A stretch of 17,853 nucleotides of DNA from an uncultured Bacilli bacterium (GCA_934202505.1 CAKPXW010000023.1:1-17853), one strand, 5' to 3'. Positions 1 to 8,505 are shown, counted from the first letter of the stretch. Numbers and translations: made by a program. Notes: a model not told the origin generated them from the sequence alone.

Positions 1-7
1 GGACAAC

Positions 8-43
8 AAAAAAGAAGGGGTGCAATTTTGTGCATCTCTTCTT
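8..43 (-). terminator. possible terminator after the P-type ATPase gene
   Basis: A 13-bp inverted repeat (12-24 with 31-43, 6-nt loop) lies about 65 nt past the ATPase stop. Read on the minus strand it is followed by a T-run (complement of 8-13). Two positions would be A-C mismatches on the minus strand but G-U wobbles on the plus strand, so the RNA folds better as a plus-strand transcript, which lacks a T-run. The direction is therefore uncertain. Confidence 0.45.
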
Positions 44-108
44 AAAATTGTCATTCTTAACTTAATGACATTGTGAATTTCACCTCTTTTTTGAACTATT
101 TTAAAAGA

Positions 109-3100
109 TTAAGACACTAATCCTTCACTTTCTTCTTCCTCGTTTTCTTTTTTCCTTTCTGTTTTTACTCTATAAATAAAATCAGAAAAGAATCTTGCTA
201 TTGGGACTATTCCGAGAATTAAAACAAGAAGATACAAGAAGATAGCAAGGTTAGTTTTAGCAATATCTTTTAAAGACATTGAAACACCAAATAAACTTGA
301 AATATCGGACACACTAAACACAAGAGTAATAAGTACAAATACCATTAAAACAAGAGCAGTTCTTAAAGTGTTAAATGGTCGGCAAACATTAATTAACAAA
401 ATAAAGCCAATGTAAGTTACAGTAATAACACATAGTGAAGAAACAAATTCGGCATTTGAAAAATCAAGTCCATCTATATCTTTTGTCTTTAAAAAGAAAG
501 TGATAATAACTGGTAAAACCAAACAAAATGATTGAGCAGCACAATTCGCAGCAATATTACTTATAAAACTTCCACTGATTTTATTTTTATTTGGCTGTAA
601 GGCAAGAACATAAGATGGAAGTCCAATTACTAGCATTTCAAGCAACATAAATTGTTTTGGTGTAAATGGATATCCTGAAGTAAAGATATTGGTAACAAAT
701 ATTGTAAGAAGAGTTAATATCATAACAAATAATGTTTTCATTAAATATAGTGAGGCAGCTCTTTGAATATTGTTAATTACTCTTCTACCTTCAAGTACAA
801 CTTTTGGCATATTTGCAAAGTTAGAATCTAATAATACTAAGTGAGAAACATTTCTTGCTGCTTCTGATCCAGAAGCCATAGCAACAGAACAATCCGCTTC
901 CTTCATTGCTAAAATATCATTAACACCATCACCAATCATTGCAACAGTATTTTTCTTCTTTTCTTTTAATGTTTTAACAATTATTGCTTTTTGCTCTGGA
1001 GATACACGACCAAATACTGTATATTCACTTGCAACATTTTCGACTTCATGTGGAGAAAGCCCATCTAATGATATATAATCACTAGCGCCAATAATTCCTA
1101 CCTTATTAGCAATTTCAGCAACTGTTGCAGGATTATCACCAGAAATAACTTTAATAGCCACGCCATTTTCGTTAAACCATTTTATTGTTTCTAATGCTTC
1201 ATCACGAATATGGTCTTCTAGAGTAATTAAAGCAATTGGCGTTGATTGAGAAGGTATCTTATCATTTACAATAGGTTGACTAGATTTAGCAAGCATTAAT
1301 ACACGATATCCCATTGAAGCTTTTTTGCTAACAATAGACATAATTTTTTTAGATTTACCTTGGTATACAAATTCTGGAGCCCCCATTATATATGTTCCTT
1401 CATCTTCAAAGGTAACAGCTGACATTTTTCTTACAGAAGAAAATGGGACAGCAGAAACTTTTTTGTATTCAAAGTTTACTCCAAATTTGTTTTGTAAAGC
1501 AATTGAAGTTTGGTTGTTATCATCTAATGCTCCTATCATTGCACCAAGAATAGTATCTATCTGTGGTTCACCAAGTTTTGGTGGGGCAATATCAATTATC
1601 TCTTTTACTCGCATTGTTCCATCGGTGATTGTTCCTGTTTTATCAATACATATACAATCGACTCTAGCGAGCATTTCTATACAATATAATTCTTGTACTA
1701 ATGTTTTTGATTTACTTAATTTAACTACAGATACAGCAAGAGCTACGGTAACTAATAAAAACATTCCTGCTGGAATCATTCCAATTATTGAACCAGCTGT
1801 TTTAGTTATTGTTAAACGTAGGACTTCATTTTTCATTTCAACAGCTTCCGTATCAGGATCGTAAGCTTTTGATTGCAATGTGATTTCTATTTGATAAGCA
1901 TTGTTAACCGATTGCTTTGTTTTTACAATAATATAAGATCCAGAAGAACCAAGTTTATAAGAACCATCTACATATCTAGAAATAGAATATCCTTTTTCGA
2001 TTAATTCTTCATTAATAGTGCCTTCATCACAAAAATCAAATGTTTGTAAAACTTCAGTGGCAGTATAATCAATTAATTTTCCATCATTAGGATCATATGT
2101 AGGAACCATATCACGAATAGTAATTTTAGAAATAGATATATTACCATTTACTTTATTATCATAACGAATTAAAAATCTATCTACCATTGAAAGTTGAACA
2201 CCTTTTAAGTCCTCGTTAGTATCGTTAAAATTTATTTGGAATGTTTTCCCTTCTTCACTGACATATTTATTTATTGATATAGGAGCACTTAAATTATCAA
2301 TATTACTTACATCATTGCTCTTCGCTGCATAAATATTCAAAGATCCAGAAGAACCAAATTTGGCATTTTGTACAGTATCCAAAGCAGAGTTGTAATTTCT
2401 ATAAGACATTATTGCTCCAAGGGGAACAACTATAATAGCAATGAATGTTGTAATTAAGTGTAACGAACGAAGTAATTCTGATTTTGGCTTAGAATATCTT
2501 TTAGCTTTAGCTTGTAAACGTTGAATATAACAATCTTTTCCAACTCTTATAACTTTTGCATAGCATGTTCCTGAAGTAACAAAGCTACCTGCATATAATC
2601 CATCACCAACACTTTTTTTAATAGCATCAGCTTCACCAGTAAGCAAAGATTCGTTTACCTCAATAGTTCCATCAATTATTTCACAATCGGCGGAAATTTG
2701 TTTTCCGTTTTTAAGCTTAATAATGTCATCTAAAACAATATCAGAAACTTGAATTTCTTTTGTGGCTCCTTCTCGAACTACAGTAGCAGTTGGAGCTGTT
2801 ACAATTGATAATTTATCTATTGTCTTTTTAGCTTTTATTTCTTGAACAATTCCAATAACAGTGTTAATTACTAAGATAAATAAAAATGTCAAGTCAGAAT
2901 AGGATTTAACAAAAACTAAAGCAGCCGCAACAATCAAACATAGTACATTAAAAAATGTTACAATATTATTTAAAAATATTTGGCGATAAGTCTTAGAATA
3001 AGTTTTTTGATTATCATTTGTTAGTCCTTCTCTTATTCTTTGCTTTATTTGATCATCATTTAACCCTGATTCAATTGTGGGAGAAAATCTTTCAACCTTT

Positions 3101-3387
3101 AAACTTCTTGAAGATGTTTCAACTAATTCTTTAGAAAGCATTTGAGTTTCAATAAGTTCATCTTCTTTATCTTCTTGAGATTTTTTTCTTTCGAAGATGC
3201 TTAATCTTTTTCTTTTATCACTTCTTCTTTTATCAGCTTCATCATCATCTTCATCGGGAAATTGAGCAATATTTTGATGAATAGATGGATCATTAGATTT
3301 CATTCCGACATTTTTAGGCTCTTCAGCAGAGTCCAAATCAAAAATATTAATACTATCAGTACCATCAACTTTATCTTTTTTAGCCAA
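109..3387 (-). CDS. P-type cation-transporting ATPase (Exp7/CtpE-like) with a large outer insertion
   Basis: Membrane ATPase that moves a cation by phosphorylating an aspartate; 1092 aa from the chosen start. Seen (numbered from that start): actuator motif TGEA near 250-253, phosphorylation motif DKTGT at 582-586, the KMSA and MGAPE nucleotide-binding signatures near 654-672, SGDNP near 749-753 and hinge GDGVND at 819-824. About ten hydrophobic segments are visible: two near 139-185, one near 309-330, one near 530-556 and six after 875. The TAGSIIGMIPAGMF and LYCIEMLARVD regions resemble the Exp7/CtpE group; CtpE is linked to calcium uptake, but the substrate here is unknown. Relatives are usually under 900 aa as I recall. 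The extra length is a charged N-terminus (about 130 aa) and about 190 residues (333-522) between M3 and M4, a side facing outward. The longer frame starts at a GTG inside the Shine-Dalgarno itself, so I chose the TTG at 3385-3387, giving MAKKDK. Confidence 0.9.
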   Translation of the reverse strand: MAKKDKVDGTDSINIFDLDSAEEPKNVGMKSNDPSIHQNIAQFPDEDDDEADKRRSDKRKRLSIFERKKSQEDKEDELIETQMLSKELVETSSRSLKVERFSPTIESGLNDDQIKQRIREGLTNDNQKTYSKTYRQIFLNNIVTFFNVLCLIVAAALVFVKSYSDLTFLFILVINTVIGIVQEIKAKKTIDKLSIVTAPTATVVREGATKEIQVSDIVLDDIIKLKNGKQISADCEIIDGTIEVNESLLTGEADAIKKSVGDGLYAGSFVTSGTCYAKVIRVGKDCYIQRLQAKAKRYSKPKSELLRSLHLITTFIAIIVVPLGAIMSYRNYNSALDTVQNAKFGSSGSLNIYAAKSNDVSNIDNLSAPISINKYVSEEGKTFQINFNDTNEDLKGVQLSMVDRFLIRYDNKVNGNISISKITIRDMVPTYDPNDGKLIDYTATEVLQTFDFCDEGTINEELIEKGYSISRYVDGSYKLGSSGSYIIVKTKQSVNNAYQIEITLQSKAYDPDTEAVEMKNEVLRLTITKTAGSIIGMIPAGMFLLVTVALAVSVVKLSKSKTLVQELYCIEMLARVDCICIDKTGTITDGTMRVKEIIDIAPPKLGEPQIDTILGAMIGALDDNNQTSIALQNKFGVNFEYKKVSAVPFSSVRKMSAVTFEDEGTYIMGAPEFVYQGKSKKIMSIVSKKASMGYRVLMLAKSSQPIVNDKIPSQSTPIALITLEDHIRDEALETIKWFNENGVAIKVISGDNPATVAEIANKVGIIGASDYISLDGLSPHEVENVASEYTVFGRVSPEQKAIIVKTLKEKKKNTVAMIGDGVNDILAMKEADCSVAMASGSEAARNVSHLVLLDSNFANMPKVVLEGRRVINNIQRAASLYLMKTLFVMILTLLTIFVTNIFTSGYPFTPKQFMLLEMLVIGLPSYVLALQPNKNKISGSFISNIAANCAAQSFCLVLPVIITFFLKTKDIDGLDFSNAEFVSSLCVITVTYIGFILLINVCRPFNTLRTALVLMVFVLITLVFSVSDISSLFGVSMSLKDIAKTNLAIFLYLLVLILGIVPIARFFSDFIYRVKTERKKENEEEESEGLVS
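1935..2357. repeat. direct 18-nt repeat pair inside the P-type ATPase insertion
   Basis: The 18-mer at 1935-1952 recurs exactly at 2340-2357, 405 nt (135 codons) apart and in the same reading frame. Both copies encode a G-S-S-G-S motif after K-F or K-L, at about residues 345-349 and 480-484. The copies lie towards the two ends of the outer insertion. Confidence 0.8.
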
Positions 3388-3393
3388 GGATAA

Positions 3394-3401
3394 CACCTCC
3401 T
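3394..3401 (-). promoter_or_regulatory. ribosome binding site that sets the ATPase start
   Basis: AGGAGGTG on the minus strand is a near-perfect Shine-Dalgarno. Its final GTG is the first possible start of the longer frame and cannot serve both roles. The TTG at 3385-3387 lies 8 nt past AGGAGG, a normal spacing. Confidence 0.8.
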
Positions 3402-3414
3402 AATTAATATAATA

Positions 3415-3443
3415 AGTATAACAAAATATTATTTTGTTCACAA
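3415..3443 (-). promoter_or_regulatory. sigma-A type promoter of the P-type ATPase gene with a spacer palindrome
   Basis: On the minus strand a -35 box TTGTGA (complement of 3438-3443), a 17-nt spacer (3421-3437) and a -10 box TATACT (complement of 3415-3420). The inverted repeat AACAAAAT-AAT-ATTTTGTT (3420-3438) fills the spacer and touches both boxes, the layout of a repressor operator. This also separates the ATPase from the EF-G-like gene upstream, which ends in its own terminator. Confidence 0.75.
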
Positions 3444-3455
3444 TAAAATAATTTT

Positions 3456-3486
3456 TAAAAAAAGAGATAGAGTTTATCTATCTCTT
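3456..3486 (-). terminator. Rho-independent terminator of the EF-G-like gene
   Basis: A perfect 10-bp stem, 3462-3471 with 3477-3486, and a 5-nt loop lie just past the EF-G-like stop. On the minus strand the stem is followed by a T-run (complement of 3457-3463). Confidence 0.9.
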
Positions 3487-3491
3487 ATTAA

Positions 3492-5444
3492 CTATTTGTT
3501 TTCTTGAGATTTTTTATAGGCGGCAATTACTTTTTCTGCTTGATCATGAGGAACTTCGGCATATTTTAAGAATGAATGTGTAAGTTCAGCTTGAGCTTGT
3601 GTTAGTGTCTTTAAATCCGTGGCAAAATTAGATAATTCAATTTGTGGTAATTCTGCTGTAACTATTTGCATATCACCTTCAACAGTGAACTCTCCTACCA
3701 TACCTCTATTTTTAGAAATATTAGACATTACATCTCCTACAAATTCATTAGGTACTTTAATTGTTATTTGAAGAATTGGTTCAAGTAATACTGGTTTTGC
3801 TTTTTCCATAGCAGCTTTAAAAGCAATATTTGCTGCAAGTTTAAAGGAAATTTCATTTGAATCAACAGGGTGATAACCACCATCATATAAATCACATTTA
3901 ATGTTTACAACTGGACTTCCAGTTAATACACCTGATTTACAAGCTTCAATAAGTCCCTTTTCAACTGCAGGAATGTAGTTTGTTGGAACAGATCCACCAA
4001 ATACACTATTTACAAATTCAAATTCTTTATCAGAAGGTGAGAAACGAATCCAAACATCACCATATTGTCCAGCACCGCCTGATTGTTTTTTATGTTTTCC
4101 TTCAACATCTGCTGTTCCTTTAATTGTCTCACGATAAGGAACTTTTGCGGGTTCAGTACTAGCAACGCATTTATAGTTTGCTTTGATTTTATTTAAAATA
4201 GTATCAATATGAGTATTACCTTGACATCCTACTACTAGTTGCTTTGTTTCAACATTTCGCTTTACATCAATAGTTAAATCTTCCATAGCTGCACGCTTTA
4301 ATCCTTCAGCAACTTTTGGCTCATCGTTTTTATTAGGAATTACAATTCCATAATAAACAGTTGGTTGAGGAAGAACAATTTTTGAATAAGTAATATCATA
4401 ATCTACTGCGCAAATTGTATCATTAGTATCAATTGTATTAACTTTTGAAATTAAAGCAATATCACCACAACCCACTTCAGTTGCAGGAACTAAATCTTTT
4501 CCAAACGGAATATATATAGGACCTATTTTATCTTTTACTTGTTTAGTTGCATTATAAATATCGATATTTCCAACTAATTTTCCTGATCTTACTTGTACTA
4601 AAGACATTTTTCCTTGGAATGGGTCGACAATTGATTTATAAACGAAAGCGGATAATGGTTTACTTTCATCAATTTTTCCATAATCAGCAGTAGAAGGCAT
4701 ATATTTATCGATAAATTCTAGTAATTCATTGATACCAACCATCTTTTCATAAGATGTAAATAGAACGGGAATAAGATCGCCAGAAATAATAGCTTTTTTC
4801 AAAACAGCTTTTACATCATCATGAGATATTTCTTCCCCTTCAAGATATTTCATCATTAATTCATCATCACAATTGGCTACTTTTTCAGTTATTTCTGCAA
4901 AGTTTTCATCGAATAAATCTTTTACAGATGAAATAGATGATCCATCATGGTCAGGCATATTCATAAAGATTGCTTTACCATTTAAAAAACTTAATGAATC
5001 AAATATTTTTTCATGATTAGCTGAGTCTCTATCCATTCTTGTAATAGCAATCATGAATGGGACTTTTCTATCTTTTAAAAACTTAAGTGCACGTTTTGTT
5101 CCTACTTCAATACCTTTAGAACCTCTAAGTGCAACAATTGCTCCAGATGCAACTTCAAGTGGAGCTAATACTTCTCCAACAAAATCAAAAAAGCCTGGAG
5201 TGTCTATAAAATTAATTTTATTACTTTCAGTTTCCACTGGGCATACTGTAGAATAAATTGATAATTTTGCATCCTTTTCTTCTTTTGTGTAATCACTTAT
5301 AGTGTTACAATTTTCAATTTTACCTTTGTTAGCAATCTTCTTATTAGCTACAAGAAGAGCTTCAACTAAAGAAGTTTTTCCAACTCCTTGGTGACCAACA
5401 ACGACAATGTTTTTTACATTGGTTGCTGAATAAACTTTGGCCAT
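3492..5444 (-). CDS. EF-G-like translational GTPase (FusA2-type paralogue)
   Basis: Cytoplasmic GTPase of the elongation factor G superfamily; 650 aa against about 690 for canonical EF-G. Seen: P-loop GHQGVGKT at 17-24, a divergent switch I (EEKDAKLSI near 55-63 instead of a RGITI-type motif), DTPG at 81-84, a G4 motif TRMD at 135-138 where NKxD is usual, then the domain IV signature GGAGQYGDVW and a full domain V to the C-terminus. The SDYTKEEK switch region matches the Firmicutes EF-G paralogue group rather than the main translocase or the TetM/TetO protection proteins. By family it should act on the ribosome, but its exact step is not settled. The first in-frame start is a TTG one base past the AGGAGGA; ATG at 5442-5444 has proper spacing and gives MAKVYS. 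No convincing promoter was found in the AT-rich gap 5445-5599. Confidence 0.88.
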   Translation of the reverse strand: MAKVYSATNVKNIVVVGHQGVGKTSLVEALLVANKKIANKGKIENCNTISDYTKEEKDAKLSIYSTVCPVETESNKINFIDTPGFFDFVGEVLAPLEVASGAIVALRGSKGIEVGTKRALKFLKDRKVPFMIAITRMDRDSANHEKIFDSLSFLNGKAIFMNMPDHDGSSISSVKDLFDENFAEITEKVANCDDELMMKYLEGEEISHDDVKAVLKKAIISGDLIPVLFTSYEKMVGINELLEFIDKYMPSTADYGKIDESKPLSAFVYKSIVDPFQGKMSLVQVRSGKLVGNIDIYNATKQVKDKIGPIYIPFGKDLVPATEVGCGDIALISKVNTIDTNDTICAVDYDITYSKIVLPQPTVYYGIVIPNKNDEPKVAEGLKRAAMEDLTIDVKRNVETKQLVVGCQGNTHIDTILNKIKANYKCVASTEPAKVPYRETIKGTADVEGKHKKQSGGAGQYGDVWIRFSPSDKEFEFVNSVFGGSVPTNYIPAVEKGLIEACKSGVLTGSPVVNIKCDLYDGGYHPVDSNEISFKLAANIAFKAAMEKAKPVLLEPILQITIKVPNEFVGDVMSNISKNRGMVGEFTVEGDMQIVTAELPQIELSNFATDLKTLTQAQAELTHSFLKYAEVPHDQAEKVIAAYKKSQENK

Positions 5445-5453
5445 AAAAAACAA

Positions 5454-5460
5454 TCCTCCT
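5454..5460 (-). promoter_or_regulatory. ribosome binding site that sets the EF-G-like start
   Basis: AGGAGGA on the minus strand. The ATG at 5442-5444 is about 10 nt downstream, whereas the upstream TTG at 5451-5453 abuts the site and is too close to be used. Confidence 0.8.
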
Positions 5461-5587
5461 TAAAAAATATTCGATTTTAAATAGCTTAGGTTATATTACA
5501 AACGTTTTAACGAATTCATTTTAACATTTTAATAAAAAAAATGATATATATTTTTAAAAAAAAGTGTTTTTTTTATAAAAACTAATA

Positions 5588-5593
5588 TATAAT
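5588..5593 (+). promoter_or_regulatory. -10 box of the SRP RNA gene
   Basis: TATAAT lies 7 nt before the first paired base of the SRP RNA (G5600), the expected distance from -10 box to start. The -35 region near 5565-5570 is T-rich with no clear match. Confidence 0.65.
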
Positions 5594-5599
5594 AATAGT

Positions 5600-5686
5600 G
5601 CCATTGCGATAGGCAATTTCGAACCTGGTCAGAGTGGGAACACAGCAGCCATAAGGAACCAACTATGTGCAATGGCTTTTCTTTTT
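5600..5686 (+). ncRNA. ffs: small signal recognition particle RNA (4.5S-like)
   Basis: RNA core of the signal recognition particle, which binds Ffh and targets nascent membrane and secreted proteins. The Ffh-binding hairpin is clear: GGTCAGA at 5627-5633, GTG (5634-5636) paired with CAC (5641-5643) around a canonical GGAA tetraloop (5637-5640), then AGCAGCC on the other side. The ends close with GCCATTGC (5600-5607) pairing with GCAATGGC (5669-5676). A T-rich tail (5677-5687) ends the transcript, so the closing stem may double as terminator. The short form lacks an Alu domain, unlike the longer B. subtilis scRNA. In B. subtilis the gene lies between tadA and dnaX; here it is about 2.9 kb upstream of tadA. 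Confidence 0.9.
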
Positions 5687-5778
5687 TAAAAAATTACTAT
5701 ATTTGCTATATATTTATATGATACAAAATAAACATTATTTACTAAGATTTATTCTTTAAGCATTTCTTTTGCGGTAAT

Positions 5779-5827
5779 AAAAAAGACTATGAAATTTTAA
5801 TTTTAAAAATCAAGTTTTTTCATAGTC
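5779..5827 (-). terminator. terminator of the GDPD lipoprotein gene
   Basis: Stem GACTATGAAA (5785-5794) pairs with TTTCATAGTC (5818-5827) around an AT-rich loop. On the minus strand it is followed by six T (complement of 5779-5784). It lies about 10 nt past the lipoprotein stop. The region between it and the SRP RNA (5688-5778) shows nothing I can name. Confidence 0.8.
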
Positions 5828-5837
5828 CTTTATAATA

Positions 5838-8483
5838 TTATTTAATTGTTATTACATCTGAATAAATATAAAAGTCTTGAGATATAGATGAAGACATTTT
5901 CCATGTTTGTTTATATTTTAAGCAAACCTTTATTTCCCCATCATCGAGTTTTGTAATAGAATTTCCATTAATATTTGCATTTCCTGAAATTAAAATTATC
6001 TCAGGCTTTTCAATATCAATAGTTTCTTTTTTGTAATTTACTGCTTTAGCTTTTAAAGTTAAAGTTTCGTTTTTACTTAATTGTAATAGAGTATCAGAAG
6101 AAAGTTTATAGTAATTATAAGTCATAGCTTGAATATAATTTGTTGTAAAGCATTTATTTCCATTAATAATATTTGTTACTAATTTAGAAGAAGATGAACT
6201 ATCAAATGTCCATTCCCAACATAATTGTCCACGAGCATTAGCTTGATTAATGGCTTTTTGATCCACATAAGCTTGATTTGCAGATAAAATAACACCTTGT
6301 GCAAAAAATCCATTATATGTATTCCAATAATCATCTACAGTTTTAAAATCAACACCACCCAAATATCCAACAGGTACAGCAGGATCGTATTTATGTAATT
6401 TTGAAGCAGTAGCTATATCAAATGTTATTAATACAAAACGTCCATACCAATTCATTTCTTTAGCTTTTTCAATAATAGCTACACCAGTAGTATAAAGGTT
6501 ATCTTTAACTTCAATAACTAATGTCTTATCAAAATATTTTTCATCACTATATTTTTCAAAGACTTCATCTAGTAAAGGTAATGATTCAGTAGAATTAGGT
6601 GTATCATGTTTAACTACAAGTTTTCCATTTAACATATGTACATCAATCTCAAGTGCAAGAGCACCATTATCATATGCCCAATCAAATGATGGGAATGTAT
6701 TTTCTATTGCACTACAATCAGGATTTGTTCCAGTATTTCCAGCGCCTCTATGACCAGTGGCATATGGAGCAGAAAACATAGAATATATAGAATTATGTGC
6801 ATCAACATTAAAAATAGAATTATCATCTAACATTTCAACTTCTTTTGCTGCTTGAAGTGAAAATCTAGTAAGAATTAAACTGCAACCATCTAAAGCACTA
6901 TCAATTACGGCACCATCTTCTCCATCAGAAGCGTTAGCAACAACGGTATATCCTCTTCCTGTGAAGTATAAAACGTTATCTTTATTTAATAATTTATGAT
7001 CCACTAAAATCAAATAAGCATTGCTAGAACCTACAGTAATGCATTCTTTAGCAACTAAAGATGGAGTTGACAAATCATTAGCTGAAGATATATATCCAAG
7101 CCTAATTGCTGAATTTTCTTTAGAAATTTCTTTTAAAGTTAAATCATTGGCTGACCAAATAGTATAATCATTAATGCCTAATGATGATAAAATCCTATAA
7201 ATCATTTCAAAATCTTCAAAAGTAGTAACTTCAATATTTGGAATATATGTTCCTTTATTAAAAGCTAATAAAGAAGTTAATGATTCATCCATTAAATTGT
7301 TATTTGAATCATAAATTAAAATATCATCATTTTGCTTTTTTACTTTAACAAATAATTGTTGTACATTTGAGCCAACACCCCATATTTCATCAAGATTTGA
7401 CCCTGAAGCAATAATGTTTGGTTTCATAGAACTTGATGCAGGTTTTACATTTACTTTGCTAGTTTCATTTTCAATGTTAGAAATTACTCTTCTTGCATTA
7501 GAATAAGATAATTTTACATTTTCAAATTTAACATTAGCTCCTCCAGCTTGAAATCCTATATTTCCAGCAATATTTGTTGGAATTGTTGTTTCAAAAACTT
7601 GAACATCGTTTAAATATCCAATAACATTATTATTAGATGTAACTAATTTCATATGAATTTTTTCGTCTAATGCTAATCTATGACCGCCTTCGAAAGAACC
7701 AATAAAAGGATATGTAGTAACATTAGTAACATATGTTAATTCAACGCCATTTGATAAAGTAGGATTATTTCTAATATCAAATTGATAATATGGATATTTT
7801 TTTGTGCTTTCTTCAGCATTTTTAAATACAATTCCTGCCCATCTTGAATAATCATTGTTTTTAAGTTCTAAAAATGAAAGATCAGCTTCAATAGTATAAT
7901 CATTATTTAAATATTCAGGAATATCATAAGTAATTCTTGTCCATTCTGTCGAATTTATAGAATTAATAGTAACTGAATTAACATCAGCAATAATATTTGT
8001 GCTTTTCCCATTTTTTAAAGAATAATTAGATAAATTTAAATCATTAGGGTAATTGTATTTATTTTCTAAAGAATCATTAACAATTACAACATATTTGAAT
8101 GTTTGTTCATTATTGCTTGCTGTAACAATACCCACGCCTTTTTCTTTAAAAGATAGCATATTATTGGCAATAGTTGCCACATTATTATCAATAGAATAAG
8201 TAAATGCTTTATTTGTTTGGAATGAATGATCAATAGTTGTTAAATCGAAACTTTCTTCGCCAACATAGCCAAAAATATAGACAATATCAGAATTTGAATA
8301 AGTTTTAGCGTAAATTTCTTTAACTATTTCAGGACTAGATGCTTCTTCACTTTCACTAACTAATGAACTTTGATTATTATTAGAAGAACTAGGAAGCTTG
8401 CTTTCACTTTCACTAACATTAGTTTTGCTACAACTGCAAACAACTGAAAATGAGCATAGTAAAATTAATAGTTTATTTTTCAT
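5838..8483 (-). CDS. multidomain lipoprotein with glycerophosphodiester phosphodiesterase domain
   Basis: Predicted membrane-anchored, outward-facing protein of 881 aa. A short basic, hydrophobic signal ends in VCSC (15-18), with C18 the likely lipidated cysteine, then a Ser/Asn/Glu-rich linker to about 52. In order: a bacterial Ig-like stretch (55-137), a concanavalin/laminin-G-like beta domain resembling DUF1080 proteins (145-330), a region that looks like a degenerate GDPD-type TIM barrel without catalytic residues (352-545), an intact GDPD domain (575-790), and a C-terminal beta domain (795-881). GDPD residues: HRG 578-580, ENT 594-596, E612 and D614, H626, E658 and K660, and Trp 756/758. 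The family cleaves glycerophosphodiesters, such as deacylated phospholipids or teichoic acid backbone units, releasing glycerol 3-phosphate; the substrate here is unknown. The ATG at 8481-8483 has GAGGTGA about 9 nt upstream. Monocistronic, with its own promoter and terminator. Confidence 0.85.
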   Translation of the reverse strand: MKNKLLILLCSFSVVCSCSKTNVSESESKLPSSSNNNQSSLVSESEEASSPEIVKEIYAKTYSNSDIVYIFGYVGEESFDLTTIDHSFQTNKAFTYSIDNNVATIANNMLSFKEKGVGIVTASNNEQTFKYVVIVNDSLENKYNYPNDLNLSNYSLKNGKSTNIIADVNSVTINSINSTEWTRITYDIPEYLNNDYTIEADLSFLELKNNDYSRWAGIVFKNAEESTKKYPYYQFDIRNNPTLSNGVELTYVTNVTTYPFIGSFEGGHRLALDEKIHMKLVTSNNNVIGYLNDVQVFETTIPTNIAGNIGFQAGGANVKFENVKLSYSNARRVISNIENETSKVNVKPASSSMKPNIIASGSNLDEIWGVGSNVQQLFVKVKKQNDDILIYDSNNNLMDESLTSLLAFNKGTYIPNIEVTTFEDFEMIYRILSSLGINDYTIWSANDLTLKEISKENSAIRLGYISSANDLSTPSLVAKECITVGSSNAYLILVDHKLLNKDNVLYFTGRGYTVVANASDGEDGAVIDSALDGCSLILTRFSLQAAKEVEMLDDNSIFNVDAHNSIYSMFSAPYATGHRGAGNTGTNPDCSAIENTFPSFDWAYDNGALALEIDVHMLNGKLVVKHDTPNSTESLPLLDEVFEKYSDEKYFDKTLVIEVKDNLYTTGVAIIEKAKEMNWYGRFVLITFDIATASKLHKYDPAVPVGYLGGVDFKTVDDYWNTYNGFFAQGVILSANQAYVDQKAINQANARGQLCWEWTFDSSSSSKLVTNIINGNKCFTTNYIQAMTYNYYKLSSDTLLQLSKNETLTLKAKAVNYKKETIDIEKPEIILISGNANINGNSITKLDDGEIKVCLKYKQTWKMSSSISQDFYIYSDVITIK

Positions 8484-8505
8484 AATAGTATGTCACCTCA
8501 AGCAC

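Noticed and set aside
1325..1864. Plus-strand open frame of 179 codons opposite the ATPase
   Set aside because: It is antisense to the conserved M4-DKTGT-nucleotide-binding region, has no ribosome binding site or family features, and follows from the codon bias of the real gene.
3385..3396. GTG at 3394-3396 as the ATPase start
   Set aside because: This GTG is the last three bases of the AGGAGGTG Shine-Dalgarno, so it cannot be the start codon; TTG at 3385-3387 fits.
3492..5444. TetM/TetO-type tetracycline ribosomal protection protein (similar length)
   Set aside because: The P-loop GHQGVGKT, the SDYTKEEK switch region and the VGEVLAPLEVA segment match the EF-G paralogue group rather than TetM.
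5461..5587. Promoter for the EF-G-like gene in this AT-rich gap
   Set aside because: TATAAC-like words occur on the minus strand near 5490-5495, but no acceptable -35 box lies at 16-18 nt, so I could not choose one.
5688..5778. Possible extra gene between the SRP RNA and the lipoprotein terminator
   Set aside because: No open frame with a ribosome binding site and no stable structure; it appears to be plain AT-rich spacer.
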